A DNA stretch of 64,000 nucleotides from Bifidobacterium imperatoris (GCF_002860405.1 NZ_NMWV01000002.1:1-64000), one strand, 5' to 3'; positions 16,019 through 25,476 are shown, numbered from the stretch's first letter. Numbers and translations are program-made. The notes: generated by a model not told the origin, from the letters alone.

Positions 16019-17206
16019 TCATACCTCGACAGGGCGCAAGCGATGAATGGCGTCGGTATCGGTTTCATAATGGTGAGAATATATCGCGAGCAATGCAACG
16101 CCGAGGATGCTCAACGGCAAGCCGGCAAGACCCGTGAATTTGTAATCCATTGCGAATGCGTTCAGCGTCATGCCGCCGACTGCCGATCCCACGGCATTGC
16201 CGAAGTTGAAGGCGACTTGTGCGGCTGCGCCGGCGATGAGTTCGCCACCGCCCTGACCGGCTTCGGCCATGAGTAACAGCTGCGGTGAGTTGACGAAGAA
16301 CAGTCCGAATGCAATCCAGAAGGTCAGCATGGTTGTTGTGGCATGATTACCTGGTACGACTAGTACCATCAACAGGCCGAGACAAGAAATCGTCTGACCG
16401 AGCGCGGCCGTGCCGGCATGCCGCCAATGATCAGCAGTCCAGCCACCGGCCAAGCCGCCGATGACCATGCCGAATCCGGCGAGCATCATGAATGCGGGTA
16501 CAAGTGCGCTTGCCCATCCACCTGTTTTCTGCAACCAGGGGGAGACGTAGCTCCACCAGCAGAATACGCCGGCATTGCCGGTGAAGATGGCCGCGATGAT
16601 GAACCAAGGGCCTGGTTTCGCGAGGAACTTGAACTGCCCCTTGACACCGGTGTCTTTGACTGGCGCGACGAAAGGTACCCACAAGGCTACGAGGATAATG
16701 GTCATGACGGCCCATGCGGCGAGAATGCCGAACGTCAATCGCCAGGAGACGAATTCGGCAAGCAATGTGCCAGCCGGTACGCCGAGCATGTTGGCGATGG
16801 TTTGGCCGGCGACCATCATCGACACGGATTGTGCCTCCTTGCCTGGTTCGGCTAGTGTTTTAGCCACGAATGTGGCGGTGCCGAAGAACGCGCCATGCGG
16901 TAGACCGGCGATAAAACGTGTGATCAGCAACATAGGGGCGTTGATGGCGAATGCGGAGAGCAGGTTGCCGATGAATGCGATGGCCATGAACAGAATGATG
17001 AGTTTTTTCGGCGGTACCTTACGCCCGAAGACAAGCATCAACGTACCGACGCATACGCCGAGCGCATATGAGGAGATATAGTGCCCGGCGGTCGGAATAT
17101 CGACATTGGTTGCGGCTGCAGCCTGAGGGAGAATGCCCATCATCACGAATTCGGCGGCACCGAGGATGAATGAACCGGCGGCAAGAGCGAGCAGACTTTT
17201 CTTCAT
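16019..17206 (-). CDS. MFS transporter, AraJ/DHA1-like exporter
   Basis: The 395-residue protein has twelve predicted membrane helices. Its N-terminus (KKSLLALAAGSFILGAAEF) and motif C-like segment (AGQTIANMLGVPAGTLLAEF) match the DHA1 sugar-efflux/chloramphenicol-resistance-like branch (AraJ, YdhP). The start is supported by a purine-rich stretch before ATG 17206. A strong terminator follows. Two inverted copies of a GGAAAC(G/A)GTTCC box lie in the AT-rich region upstream and may bind a regulator. The substrate is unknown. Confidence 0.85.
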   Translation of the reverse strand: MKKSLLALAAGSFILGAAEFVMMGILPQAAAATNVDIPTAGHYISSYALGVCVGTLMLVFGRKVPPKKLIILFMAIAFIGNLLSAFAINAPMLLITRFIAGLPHGAFFGTATFVAKTLAEPGKEAQSVSMMVAGQTIANMLGVPAGTLLAEFVSWRLTFGILAAWAVMTIILVALWVPFVAPVKDTGVKGQFKFLAKPGPWFIIAAIFTGNAGVFCWWSYVSPWLQKTGGWASALVPAFMMLAGFGMVIGGLAGGWTADHWRHAGTAALGQTISCLGLLMVLVVPGNHATTTMLTFWIAFGLFFVNSPQLLLMAEAGQGGGELIAGAAAQVAFNFGNAVGSAVGGMTLNAFAMDYKFTGLAGLPLSILGVALLAIYSHHYETDTDAIHRLRPVEV

Positions 17207-17266
17207 AGTTCTCTAGTTCTCTTTGACTTCATGATTGTATTTCAGCAAAATTGATTGATGTACTAT

Positions 17267-17433
17267 GGAACTGTTTCCAAATCGATAAGTGATTATATGC
17301 TGAACGATGTACTATCTGCGGTTTTAGGAATGGTATGGATGTCTCTATATTTCCTGTATTTACAGCCATTAATTAATAATTGTAAAGGTATTCATGCATT
17401 GTTCAATAAGTTTTATTATAGGGAAACGGTTCC
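17267..17433. promoter_or_regulatory. AT-rich divergent region with two inverted GGAAAC-type operator-like boxes
   Basis: GGAACTGTTTCC (17267-17278) and GGAAACGGTTCC (17422-17433) are reverse complements at 11 of 12 positions, and each is itself an imperfect palindrome. They bracket about 140 bp of sequence that is far more AT-rich than its surroundings, between the divergent MFS and aldo/keto reductase genes. LacI- or TetR-type sites are possible. The 68-codon frame at 17255-17461 has no good Shine-Dalgarno and is not called. Confidence 0.45.
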
Positions 17434-17674
17434 ATTTCCTTGCAATATAAGACATAACTGATTGAACAAAAAGCGAATATGAGGGCCGCTACGGAGATGG
17501 CTCATTACATGCGTGATATATGCCTGTGATGTATGGCGCGGTATGAGGCAGGAGTATTGGACGAGAGGAGAGTCTTGTTGTGTAATACATGGCGGAAGTT
17601 TATGAGTGGCTGGGCAAGACGCCAATGATGATGCGTCGTGCATCCAGCCAAGTTCACATCAAGGAGATTTTGCG

Positions 17675-18667
17675 ATGGAATACACCAAGCTTGGCAATAG
17701 TGATGTGACCGTGTCCCGAATTTGCATGGGTTGTATGGGATTCGGTGACGCGACCAAAGGCCATCATTCTTGGATTCTCGATGCCGATCAGTCGCGCGAG
17801 ATTATCAAATATGGTTTCGAACATGGCATCACCTTCTACGACACCGCCATCGGCTACGCGGATGGCACCAGCGAGGAATACGTGGGCCGCGCGCTGCGCT
17901 CCATCGCAAGCAAGCGCGAGGATTATCAGGTGGCCACCAAGTTCCTGCCGCGCACTGACGCCGAACGCGAAGCCGGCGTGACCGGCCAGCAACATGTGCT
18001 GAACAATCTTGATGCCAGCTTGAAGCACCTCGGCCTCGACTATGTTGACCTCTACATCTGCCACATGTGGGACTACCACACTGATATGGCCGAAATCATG
18101 GAAGGTATGAACGAGGCCGTCAAGGCTGGCAAGGTGCGCGCCATTGGCATCTCCAACTGCTACGCCTACCAGCTCGCCAAGATGAACGCGCTCGCTGAAG
18201 CCAATAGCTGGGCCAAGTTCGTATCCATCCAGAGCCACTACAATCTCATTGCCCGCGAAGACGAGCGCGAACTTGTGCGCCTGTGCTGTGAGGACAACAT
18301 CGCCATGACTCCATACAGCGCTCTCGCCGCCGGCCGCCTGTCCCGCCTGCCCGGCTCAGCCGCCACCAAGCGTCTCACAGAGGATCAGGTGGCGCACTCC
18401 AAGTACGATGCCACCGAAGCCCAGGACGATGTGATCATCGAACGCGTGGCCGAGGTCGCCGCCAAGCACGATACATCGATGACCGCCGTCTCGCTCGCAT
18501 GGCTCTTGACCAAGGTGACCGCGCCCGTGGTGGGCATGACCAAACCGCATCACGTCGATGGTGCGCTCGATGCCGTGGCCTTGAAGCTCACGGACGAGGA
18601 AATCGTTTACCTCGAAGAGCCGTACGTGCCGCACAAGCTCGTCGGCGTCATGGCCTTCAACCACTGA
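17675..18667 (+). CDS. Aldo/keto reductase
   Basis: The 330-residue TIM-barrel NADPH-dependent oxidoreductase reduces aldehydes or ketones. The catalytic tetrad is visible: Asp and Tyr in FYDTAIGYADGTSEE, Lys in VATKF, and His in YICHMWDYH. The late segment SLAWLLTKVTAPVVGMTKPHH is the cofactor-binding part. AAGGAG at 17661-17666 is 8 nt before ATG 17675; an in-frame codon at 17606 is not supported. A double-hairpin repeat element directly follows. The physiological substrate is unknown. Confidence 0.92.
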   Translation: MEYTKLGNSDVTVSRICMGCMGFGDATKGHHSWILDADQSREIIKYGFEHGITFYDTAIGYADGTSEEYVGRALRSIASKREDYQVATKFLPRTDAEREAGVTGQQHVLNNLDASLKHLGLDYVDLYICHMWDYHTDMAEIMEGMNEAVKAGKVRAIGISNCYAYQLAKMNALAEANSWAKFVSIQSHYNLIAREDERELVRLCCEDNIAMTPYSALAAGRLSRLPGSAATKRLTEDQVAHSKYDATEAQDDVIIERVAEVAAKHDTSMTAVSLAWLLTKVTAPVVGMTKPHHVDGALDAVALKLTDEEIVYLEEPYVPHKLVGVMAFNH

Positions 18668-18681
18668 TTGTTGCCCCCTCT

Positions 18682-18791
18682 AAACGTCCGTATGTTCGCG
18701 CACTTCACGTACCCCGCGCGAACATACGGACGTTTTTCGTATCAAAATCCTTTGTATGTTCGCGCAGCACTGGTCACTTGCGCGAACATAC
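18682..18791. repeat. Double-hairpin repeat element, copy 1
   Basis: Two palindromes in tandem. The first has perfect 20-bp arms AAACGTCCGTATGTTCGCGC (18682-18701) and the complement at 18716-18735, followed by TTTTTCG, so it can also terminate the aldo/keto reductase transcript. The second has arms GTATGTTCGCGC (18754-18765) and GCGCGAACATAC (18780-18791). The same pair of hairpins recurs at 34348-34452 and 35717-35818. Confidence 0.85.
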
Positions 18792-18925
18792 GGATGATTG
18801 ATGGCTTACATGCCGCAGTTATGAGACTAAGCTGATACCTAACGTCGCACTATTGCAAACGCAGGTAGTGCCCGGCATTGAAGCCGTGCACAACACTGAT
18901 AGCTCTATATATAAGGAGTCTTGAT

Positions 18926-19288
18926 ATGACTGACGAAAATGCAACTAAGAAAGCCGAGAAGAACACCGAGCCGATGGTGATGGAATTCATCGATAACCTG
19001 AACCTGCTGGTTGAAGTCCAGTCGGAGGCTACCGTTTCCCGTACGGTGATGCAGGTGGAAGGTGCCAACGTAGTGCTGTTCTCCTTCGACAAAGGTCAGG
19101 AACTCAGCGAGCACACCGCTGCTATGCCGGTGCTGGTGCAATGTCTTGAGGGGCATTTCAAGGTGACCGGTGGTGGCAAGACTGTAGACCTCGTGCCTGG
19201 CGGCATCCTGCATTTTCCGACTCGTTTGCCGCATGCGGTGTACGCCGAGGAAGCCTCCAAGATGATGCTCATTATGATGCGCCACTGA
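18926..19288 (+). CDS. Cupin-domain protein
   Basis: The 120-residue single-domain cupin has a charged N-terminus (about 15 residues) and a double-stranded beta-helix core. Conserved features are VLFSFDKGQELSEHTAAMPVLVQCLEGHFKV (first cupin motif with one His) and VPGGILHFPTRLPHAVYA (second motif with His/His). It is probably a small metal-binding cupin of unknown substrate. AAGGAG at 18913-18918 lies 7 nt before ATG 18926. A perfect palindromic terminator follows. Confidence 0.85.
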   Translation: MTDENATKKAEKNTEPMVMEFIDNLNLLVEVQSEATVSRTVMQVEGANVVLFSFDKGQELSEHTAAMPVLVQCLEGHFKVTGGGKTVDLVPGGILHFPTRLPHAVYAEEASKMMLIMMRH

Positions 19289-19316
19289 CGCGTATCGCTA
19301 TTCGGTAGGTATGTGA

Positions 19317-19348
19317 GAAGAGCTCTGGATGTACATCCAGAGCTCTTC
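19317..19348. terminator. Bidirectional terminator between convergent cupin and GH3 genes
   Basis: A perfect 32-bp palindrome (half-site GAAGAGCTCTGGATGT) lies 29 nt after the cupin stop and 25 nt after the GH3 stop. T-rich sequence is weak on both sides, but position and symmetry fit a shared terminator. Confidence 0.7.
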
Positions 19349-19372
19349 GATATTGGCACGATCTGCGCGGAA

Positions 19373-22309
19373 TTACTGTTCGCGTGCAGCACGACGCTTC
19401 AGGAAGCGCTTGATGGCAAGAACTTCAAGCCCAATGAGCGCTACTGCCAGAACGGTAACTACTGTGTAGTAGATGTATTGCCATGTGGGCGTTTCCACCT
19501 TGGGCTGGCCATTTTCGTACAGCCAGCTGTTCACTGCTGTATACAAAATGTTGTGCGAAGCAGTGCGCATAGCCTTCACTGAGGTTGCGGAGTGGTCGGT
19601 GATTACATTGGCACCTTCAATAGTTGCCAGCATTGCATCATTACCGGAACGAATCGCCTGATCGCCAATCTGATATCCGAAACCACCGAAGTAGTCGGTT
19701 TCCACGAAGCCGCGGAATCCCCATTCGTCGCGCAGCACGCCGTTCAGCATGTTCTCATTGGCGGAGGAATAGCCATTGCCAACGTAGTTGAATGAAGACA
19801 TGACCGCAGTCGCGCCACCATCCTTAACGGCAAGCTCGAACGGTTTGAAGTAGGTTTCGCGCATGGACTGCTCATTCGCCCAAGTGCAGAGCATGGCTAC
19901 ACGGTTGGTTTCCTGATCGTTCAGTGCGAAATGCTTAATGAACGGATACACGCCCCTCGAACGTGCGCCGGCAACCTGCTGGGCGGCCATAATGCCGGAC
20001 AGCACGCCATCTTCGGAGAAGTATTCAAAGTTGCGGCCAGCATATGGGGTGCGGTGAATGTTCATGGCTGGTGCATACCAGCCGGTCACATTCATTTCGC
20101 GCGCCATGTCGCCAATGATTTCGCCGAATTTACGCGCCAGTTCCTTACTGAACGTGTTGGCCACCGAAACGCCGGAAGGCAGACCGATGGAGCCTACTCC
20201 GGTGAAGTTGTTATTCAGCGTGGAAGGGCCATCCACGTCAGACTGACGAGGCTTGTTGATGGATGCGACTGCGGAATTGCCATAACCGGCGAAAGCGATA
20301 AGCTGGTTCATCTCGTCGAAAGTCATTTCGTCGAGCAGATCATCCCACATCGGATCGTCGTAATCCTTACCGTAGAGCTGGTAGAGGCTCACACCATTGT
20401 TGGCTCCAGTGGTAGGCATTTCATCGGAGGCGTTGTTCTCGTTCTTGTAGTTCGATGCGTTGACGAACGTCTCCTTATATTGTTCAGGCATCTCAGTGCT
20501 GGCGGGGGCAGCGGTTGCGGACTCAAAGTTCGCGAAATGATCAGCGCGAGACAGTGTCTCGAACGTCGGCTTGATATTGTCAAACTCGTTGGTGACTTCG
20601 CCAGCGTCTGAAGAACGATGATTGTCGCCGGAGTAGGTAATGGTCTGCGGAATGTTCACGGTCTGCTCGGCAATTGACTCATGCGCATTTGCATTGATGG
20701 AAATGCCATAGTTTCCGGCTTCAAGTACGTAGGCGCGAGCATTGTCGGCATCATAGGATGCCATGTCTTCATCTTGGAACTCGATGTGCACGGTTTGTGA
20801 TTCACCAGGCTTGAGCTCCTTCGTCTTCTCGAAGTCGATGAGATTCGCACTGGCCTTTTCAATACCGCCATTGGTATACGGCGGATTGTAAAACACCTCA
20901 ACCGTATCTTTGCCCGCAGCATCACCAGTGTTGGTCACGGTCACGTCAAAGCTCACGGCGCCGTTCTTGTACGTCACGTCACCCATCGACTGATCAAACG
21001 TCGTGTAACTCAAGCCATAACCGAACGGATATTGCACCACGGCGTCGTAATCGATGGCGCCTTCATCGTCGGCGGTTTCGTAATACTTGTAGCCAACGTA
21101 AATGTCCTCGACATAATTGACGAAGCTCGGCACTACATGCAGATCTTGGCCGGCAAAGGCGGTATCCACAGCGAATTCATCCATATTGCTGTACTGGAAC
21201 TGACCAAAGTTGTTTGACCAGGGAGCGGCGGAGAAGTCGCGCAGGAACGTATCAGTGGCACGGCCGGAAGGATTGACCTTGCCAGCCAAAACCTCGCCAA
21301 GTGCCGTGAAACCAGTCTGACCAGCCGGTGGCGCCCACAGCACGGATTTGATCTGCGCATAATCGTCAACGAAATTCAGATTAAGCGTATTGGCGCCGTT
21401 GTAGACCAACACCACATTATCGAAATTCTTCGTCACTAGATCAATCATGTCGCGCTCGCTCTTGGAGAGTTCAAGATATCCCTGACCGGCTTCGAAATCG
21501 TTGTAATCCGCGGAATTATTGTGATAAACAGATACAGCGTCGCTGGATTCGTCCGGGCCGGTGATGGCGCTATCTCCCGGGCCGAACTGACGGTTCTTGC
21601 CTGTATCGGACATGTTGCTCGGCAAATCGAAGCATTCGCCGCCTGTGCGAGCCAACACCACTACCGCAGTGTTGGAGAATGACTTGGCGTTGGCGATGAG
21701 CTCATCGGAATACGTGCTGGCGGGCGGCTCGGGCAGCGTCCAATCCTGATTGCCGGCATCGTTCGCCGGGCGGTCGGCGCGGTACGACGTGTAGAAGTCA
21801 GATAGTTCGGTATTGGTTTTCAGGCCGGCATCCGCCATACCCTGCAAGATCGACGTAGTCGGATACTGGTCATTCATCGAACCGGAGCCGGTACCGCCAT
21901 AAATCGGATTGGTGGAGGCCCAGCCGAACACGTTGACATTCTTGGTGTTCAACGGCAGCGTGTCACTGTCGTTCTTCAACATCACAATGCCTTCACGCTC
22001 GATATCTGTGGCGAGTTCCTTGGTTTGAGCGCTCGTCTCTTCAGTAAGCGTGCCGCTGCCGGAAAGCAGAGACAGCATCGTGTTCAGTGGACCGAACAGC
22101 ATCATGCTCAGCGCAACAATGGTTGCGACAGCTGCTGCAATCCACGTCTGTGAGTGAACAAGTTTGCGAACGCCCTGATTATGCACAGTTCGCTTGTTAA
22201 TGGCGATGGTCAGCAACAAAGCCAGAACAATCGTGATGCCAATGGCAATCAGCTGTGCACTGATGGATTGCAGTGTGCTGATGACATCTGAGAAGTTGAT
22301 TCCCAGCAT
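19373..22309 (-). CDS. Membrane-anchored GH3 beta-glucosidase-family glycosidase with inverted domain order
   Basis: The 978-residue protein has two N-terminal membrane helices (about residues 17-36 and 55-75) and one at the C-terminus (about 940-965) with a basic tail. Between them the usual GH3 order is reversed: the C-terminal-type (alpha/beta)6 domain comes first (EREGIVMLKNDSDTLPLN; GWASTNPIYGGTGSGS), then a fibronectin-III-like domain (from GYGLSYTTFDQ), then the TIM-barrel GH3 domain with APAMNIHRTPYAGRNFEYFSED, KHFALNDQE and the nucleophile Asp in GFVETDYFG. The catalytic part is expected outside the membrane. AGAAGGAG precedes ATG 22309. The neighbouring two-component pair may control it. 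Confidence 0.9.
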   Translation of the reverse strand: MLGINFSDVISTLQSISAQLIAIGITIVLALLLTIAINKRTVHNQGVRKLVHSQTWIAAAVATIVALSMMLFGPLNTMLSLLSGSGTLTEETSAQTKELATDIEREGIVMLKNDSDTLPLNTKNVNVFGWASTNPIYGGTGSGSMNDQYPTTSILQGMADAGLKTNTELSDFYTSYRADRPANDAGNQDWTLPEPPASTYSDELIANAKSFSNTAVVVLARTGGECFDLPSNMSDTGKNRQFGPGDSAITGPDESSDAVSVYHNNSADYNDFEAGQGYLELSKSERDMIDLVTKNFDNVVLVYNGANTLNLNFVDDYAQIKSVLWAPPAGQTGFTALGEVLAGKVNPSGRATDTFLRDFSAAPWSNNFGQFQYSNMDEFAVDTAFAGQDLHVVPSFVNYVEDIYVGYKYYETADDEGAIDYDAVVQYPFGYGLSYTTFDQSMGDVTYKNGAVSFDVTVTNTGDAAGKDTVEVFYNPPYTNGGIEKASANLIDFEKTKELKPGESQTVHIEFQDEDMASYDADNARAYVLEAGNYGISINANAHESIAEQTVNIPQTITYSGDNHRSSDAGEVTNEFDNIKPTFETLSRADHFANFESATAAPASTEMPEQYKETFVNASNYKNENNASDEMPTTGANNGVSLYQLYGKDYDDPMWDDLLDEMTFDEMNQLIAFAGYGNSAVASINKPRQSDVDGPSTLNNNFTGVGSIGLPSGVSVANTFSKELARKFGEIIGDMAREMNVTGWYAPAMNIHRTPYAGRNFEYFSEDGVLSGIMAAQQVAGARSRGVYPFIKHFALNDQETNRVAMLCTWANEQSMRETYFKPFELAVKDGGATAVMSSFNYVGNGYSSANENMLNGVLRDEWGFRGFVETDYFGGFGYQIGDQAIRSGNDAMLATIEGANVITDHSATSVKAMRTASHNILYTAVNSWLYENGQPKVETPTWQYIYYTVVTVLAVALIGLEVLAIKRFLKRRAAREQ

Positions 22310-22383
22310 GTTTTCTCCTTCTTATCATCTCTGCCGTCAACGATTCTTCGGTGACGTTGAGCGGTTGCTATAAGCGATGGATT

Positions 22384-22399
22384 AAGGCGTCAACGCCTT
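22384..22399. promoter_or_regulatory. Perfect palindrome upstream of the GH3 gene
   Basis: AAGGCGTCAACGCCTT lies 75 bp before the GH3 start, between the histidine-kinase stop and the GH3 gene. It may be an operator or a small hairpin; no T-tract follows in the minus direction. Possible LytTR half-sites (ACCATTCG and ACGTTC on the minus strand, around 22465-22485) lie further upstream. Confidence 0.35.
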
Positions 22400-22491
22400 G
22401 TTTTGCTTATGTTTTGACAATAAGAAACGAGGGAATTGTACTGGTAATTCAGGTGCGTAAGCGGTGGATGAACGTACGCGAATGGTAACAA

Positions 22492-23874
22492 TCAGGGTTT
22501 AGGTAGAATCAGTCCTAAGTCGAAAATGTCATTATCGGTGGTAATCGCCAAATCGCCACCGAGTCGTTCTGCAATCATGCGCATGCTTGTGATGCCGTAT
22601 CCGTGGGATGCGGCATCGGTTTTCGTGGTGCGTAAGGTGCCGTCATCATCGCAATGAATGGTGTTGTAGTAATTCGAAATATGGATGTTGACGAGGTTTC
22701 CTCGCAGAACGGCGGTTAGCTTGATGACTCGTTGTTCCGGATTCTCCAGTTTTTCCACAGCCTCGATGGCATTATCGAGGGCATTGCCGAAAAGCGAATA
22801 GATATCATAGTCGCTCATCCAATCTACGCAGGCGGCATCGGCCATATAAGTAAAATGAATGTTCTTGCGTGCGGCTTCCAAACTTTTCTGAGTCAGCACC
22901 ACGTCGAATGCCGCGTTGCCGGTTTTGGCAATGTGATCATATGTGGAAACTGAGTCTGCGATTTCATCAAGAATCTGATGCGTTGCATTGACACTATTAG
23001 TGGTACTGGAGGCTTGCGATGTAGCGGCCCGTAATCTTGCGATCTGATGTTTGAGATCGTGATAGTGCACGTTGGTGGTTTCGATGGTGTCTTTGAGCTG
23101 TTCGTAATAATTGGTGCGCAGACCGTTCATGTGTTGCACGAATGCGAGTTCATCGGTAAGCGCTTGGCTGTGCGCCACTTCTCCGAACAGCAACAGGATG
23201 ATAATGCAGGTCAATGCGGAGATGGCGCGAATCGCAAACTCTGTCGGATCATCGAGATTCTTGGCGTATGCATATGAACTGAGACCAATAGTGACCGCTA
23301 GTGTGCTGCCCGTTAGCGCGGCCAAGGATGCCGGTGAACTCAGACGAGCTTTTGCTACGTCAAAAGTGCGGATATACCAATGCCAAAACGCTGCATATAC
23401 GCAGATGAACACGACGATGCGTATGAGCTCGTTTACCAGCCATGATGTCAGTACTGCAAAGCCGGACAGCGAGGCGATACCGGCAACCGCCAATTCCATG
23501 ATTTCTTCTGTTGCGGCGGCAACATGTTGCACCGCGTATCCGCAGATGGCGATGCCGCACGCCAACTGCCAGTCGCATCGGCAAATCAGACGTATGAGCG
23601 CTATGGATATGACGAAAATCAATGAAAAATTGAGAATGGAGCGCTGCATAGTACTTATGGCTATGGTGCATTGCACACATAGTAGAGCGGCCAGCATCAT
23701 CACCGGAATCGCTATCATCGTGCGTTTTTTGGCTCCAGGAGAGCGAGCAGGCGCACGCAGCGCGAACAATAATTGCGCTACCAGAAGTTCAAGGGATGCA
23801 GCTTCCATGTTGAAGAGGTTCAGCAATGGTGCCGTGCCGAAGAACACGTCCGGGAATTCCAGCCAGCTCATCAT
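22492..23874 (-). CDS. AgrC/ComD-like sensor histidine kinase (GHKL)
   Basis: The 460-residue kinase has six or seven N-terminal membrane helices (to about residue 235), then a phospho-acceptor helix with HYHDLKHQIARL, an N-box NALDNAIEAVE and a glycine box HGYGITSM, followed by a short HATPase domain. This layout is the HPK10/AgrC type that often senses peptides. ATG 23874 overlaps the stop of the LytTR regulator gene by one base, so the two are translationally coupled. No obvious signal-peptide precursor gene is adjacent. Confidence 0.88.
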   Translation of the reverse strand: MMSWLEFPDVFFGTAPLLNLFNMEAASLELLVAQLLFALRAPARSPGAKKRTMIAIPVMMLAALLCVQCTIAISTMQRSILNFSLIFVISIALIRLICRCDWQLACGIAICGYAVQHVAAATEEIMELAVAGIASLSGFAVLTSWLVNELIRIVVFICVYAAFWHWYIRTFDVAKARLSSPASLAALTGSTLAVTIGLSSYAYAKNLDDPTEFAIRAISALTCIIILLLFGEVAHSQALTDELAFVQHMNGLRTNYYEQLKDTIETTNVHYHDLKHQIARLRAATSQASSTTNSVNATHQILDEIADSVSTYDHIAKTGNAAFDVVLTQKSLEAARKNIHFTYMADAACVDWMSDYDIYSLFGNALDNAIEAVEKLENPEQRVIKLTAVLRGNLVNIHISNYYNTIHCDDDGTLRTTKTDAASHGYGITSMRMIAERLGGDLAITTDNDIFDLGLILPKP

Positions 23875-24578
23875 TATGCGACTCCTGAGGAAATTGCAAT
23901 AGCCCTAAGGATCTCTTGTTTCTTTGAGCGGCTTACTTCAATGCGATGGTTGCCCACGGTTATAGTATTGCCTTCCAAACCGGTAATGTTGTCGATGTTG
24001 ACCAAGTACCAGCGATTGCAGCGCATGAAATTACCTGACTGCAATGCCTGCTCGGCTTGGCCGAGTGTGCCTTTGACCGTGTAATTGCCTTCGGCTGTGC
24101 AGTAGGTGATGTAGTGGTCTTGCACTTCTACATAGTCGATGCGATCAATAGGCACTACGTGCACGGCATCTCGAGTGATGAGCTTGATTGTGCTGGATCT
24201 ACGCCGTTCCATGCGTTGTAATGCTTTGCGCATCACCATAGCGAAGCTGTAATAATCCACTGGTTTGACCACAAAATCGAGTGCTTCGACTTCATAGCCT
24301 TTAATGGCAAGCTGAGCCATATTGGTGACGAATACGATGATGGTTGCCGGATCGGTTTCACGAATCACTTTTGCGGCTTTGATGCCATCGACTTGCTGCA
24401 TTTCGATGTCAAGGAATATGACATCATATTCCGGCTTGTAATGATGTAGGAGTTCTGCGGCATCAGCAAAGGCAGTGATGGTTGCGTCCAGCTGTCGTTC
24501 GCCAGCAAAGCGTGAGATGAAGGCGCTGATTTGTTCGCGTGCCTCGATATCGTCGTCGACTACAGCAAACGCAACCAT
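23874..24578 (-). CDS. LytTR-family response regulator
   Basis: The 234-residue regulator has a receiver domain (VVDDD acidic pocket, phospho-Asp in DVIFLDIEMQQ, Lys in FVVKPVD) and a LytTR DNA-binding domain from about residue 140 (IDYVEVQDHYITYCT; FMRCNRWYLVNIDNI). AAGGAG at 24584-24589 is 5 nt before ATG 24578 and only 2 nt before ATG 24581; the shorter start is preferred, and longer frames have no site. It is partnered with the coupled AgrC-like kinase. Likely targets are the adjacent GH3 gene or its own operon, which is inference. Confidence 0.9.
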   Translation of the reverse strand: MVAFAVVDDDIEAREQISAFISRFAGERQLDATITAFADAAELLHHYKPEYDVIFLDIEMQQVDGIKAAKVIRETDPATIIVFVTNMAQLAIKGYEVEALDFVVKPVDYYSFAMVMRKALQRMERRRSSTIKLITRDAVHVVPIDRIDYVEVQDHYITYCTAEGNYTVKGTLGQAEQALQSGNFMRCNRWYLVNIDNITGLEGNTITVGNHRIEVSRSKKQEILRAIAISSGVA

Positions 24579-24656
24579 CATCACTCCTTTGCATTGGTGG
24601 GCTGTATTGCTGTAATCACCATACCAATGGTGGTGATGCGCCACTGAGCGGTGCTG

Positions 24657-25226
24657 TCACACATGCCCGATTTCGCGGGCGGGATTGCCGGCGACGATGC
24701 TGCCCGCCGGTATATCGTGAGTCACGATGGCGCTTGCGCCGACGATGGCACCATCTCCGATGGTCACGTTCTGCAACACAATGGCGCCTGCGCCAATCCA
24801 CACATGTTTGCCGATGATGATGGGCAGGCTTATGGTGGTGGCGCGGTCCATTGGATTCTTGCTGTGGTTGATGGTGATGAGCTGCACGTTCGGGCCGATG
24901 AATGTGCCATCGCCAATAATGATGCCGCCGCGGTCCATCAGCGTGCAACCCCAGTTGATGAACACACCTCGGCCGATTTCGATATTATGCCCGAAATCCG
25001 TGTAGAACGGCGGGTTGAAGCGGAATGATGGGTCAACCGGGTGGCCGACGATGCGCTCGAATAGGGTGTGTGCCTCCTGCTGCTCGTGGTATCCGGTGTT
25101 GAGCTCGGCGCAAAGGCGCTTGGTTTCGTTGATGATGGTGGCGATGGCGCAATAGCCGGGATCGCATGGGTTGACCGGCTTTCCGGTGCGGTCGCGCTCG
25201 AGAATATCGGCTGCTTTAGTGGTCAT
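24657..25226 (-). CDS. Maltose/galactoside O-acetyltransferase-like protein (left-handed beta-helix)
   Basis: The 189-residue protein has an N-terminal helical Maa domain (CAELNTGYHEQQEAHTLFERIVG) and hexapeptide repeats forming a left-handed beta-helix (GHNIEIGRGVFINWGCTLMD; IGKHVWIGAGAIVLQNVTIGDGAIVGASAIV) with the catalytic His in ITINHSKNP. Members acetylate sugars such as maltose or glucose with acetyl-CoA. AAGGAG lies 7 nt before ATG 25226. A frame extending to 25256 lacks support. Confidence 0.88.
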   Translation of the reverse strand: MTTKAADILERDRTGKPVNPCDPGYCAIATIINETKRLCAELNTGYHEQQEAHTLFERIVGHPVDPSFRFNPPFYTDFGHNIEIGRGVFINWGCTLMDRGGIIIGDGTFIGPNVQLITINHSKNPMDRATTISLPIIIGKHVWIGAGAIVLQNVTIGDGAIVGASAIVTHDIPAGSIVAGNPAREIGHV

Positions 25227-25356
25227 GATGGCTCCTTGGTCGTGTGCTGCCATCATTGAACCGCGCAGGGTTGGTGCTGTCTAATACCTATGGTTTATGT
25301 GCTTGCATGCCGGCGGGGCATGAGAGCACTGCATTATCTATCGCTGCTCTCCCTCA

Positions 25357-25453
25357 GTCAGCCGATGGCTGACAGCTCCCTCACCAGAGGGAGCCAAGTA
25401 TGTATGGGGTTTCAGTCATGCAAATATGGACAGCTCCCTCACCGGAAGGAGCC
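25357..25453. repeat. Cluster of GCTCCCTC/GTCAGCC hairpins
   Basis: GTCAGCC-GAT-GGCTGAC (25357-25373) is immediately followed by GCTCCCTCACCAGAGGGAGC (25375-25394). A further GACAGCTCCCTCACCGGAAGGAGCC occurs in shortened form at 25429-25453. These short palindromic boxes lie between the 3' end of the LysR gene and the 5' end of the acetyltransferase gene. They may act as terminators for the LysR transcript; the partial duplication suggests a dispersed intergenic repeat. Confidence 0.6.
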
Positions 25454-25476
25454 GAACTTACGGAGCCGGAAGGCTA

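Noticed and set aside
17255..17461. 68-codon ORF in the AT-rich divergent region
   Set aside because: It has no good ribosome site and coincides with the inverted operator-like boxes; composition is that of non-coding AT-rich DNA.
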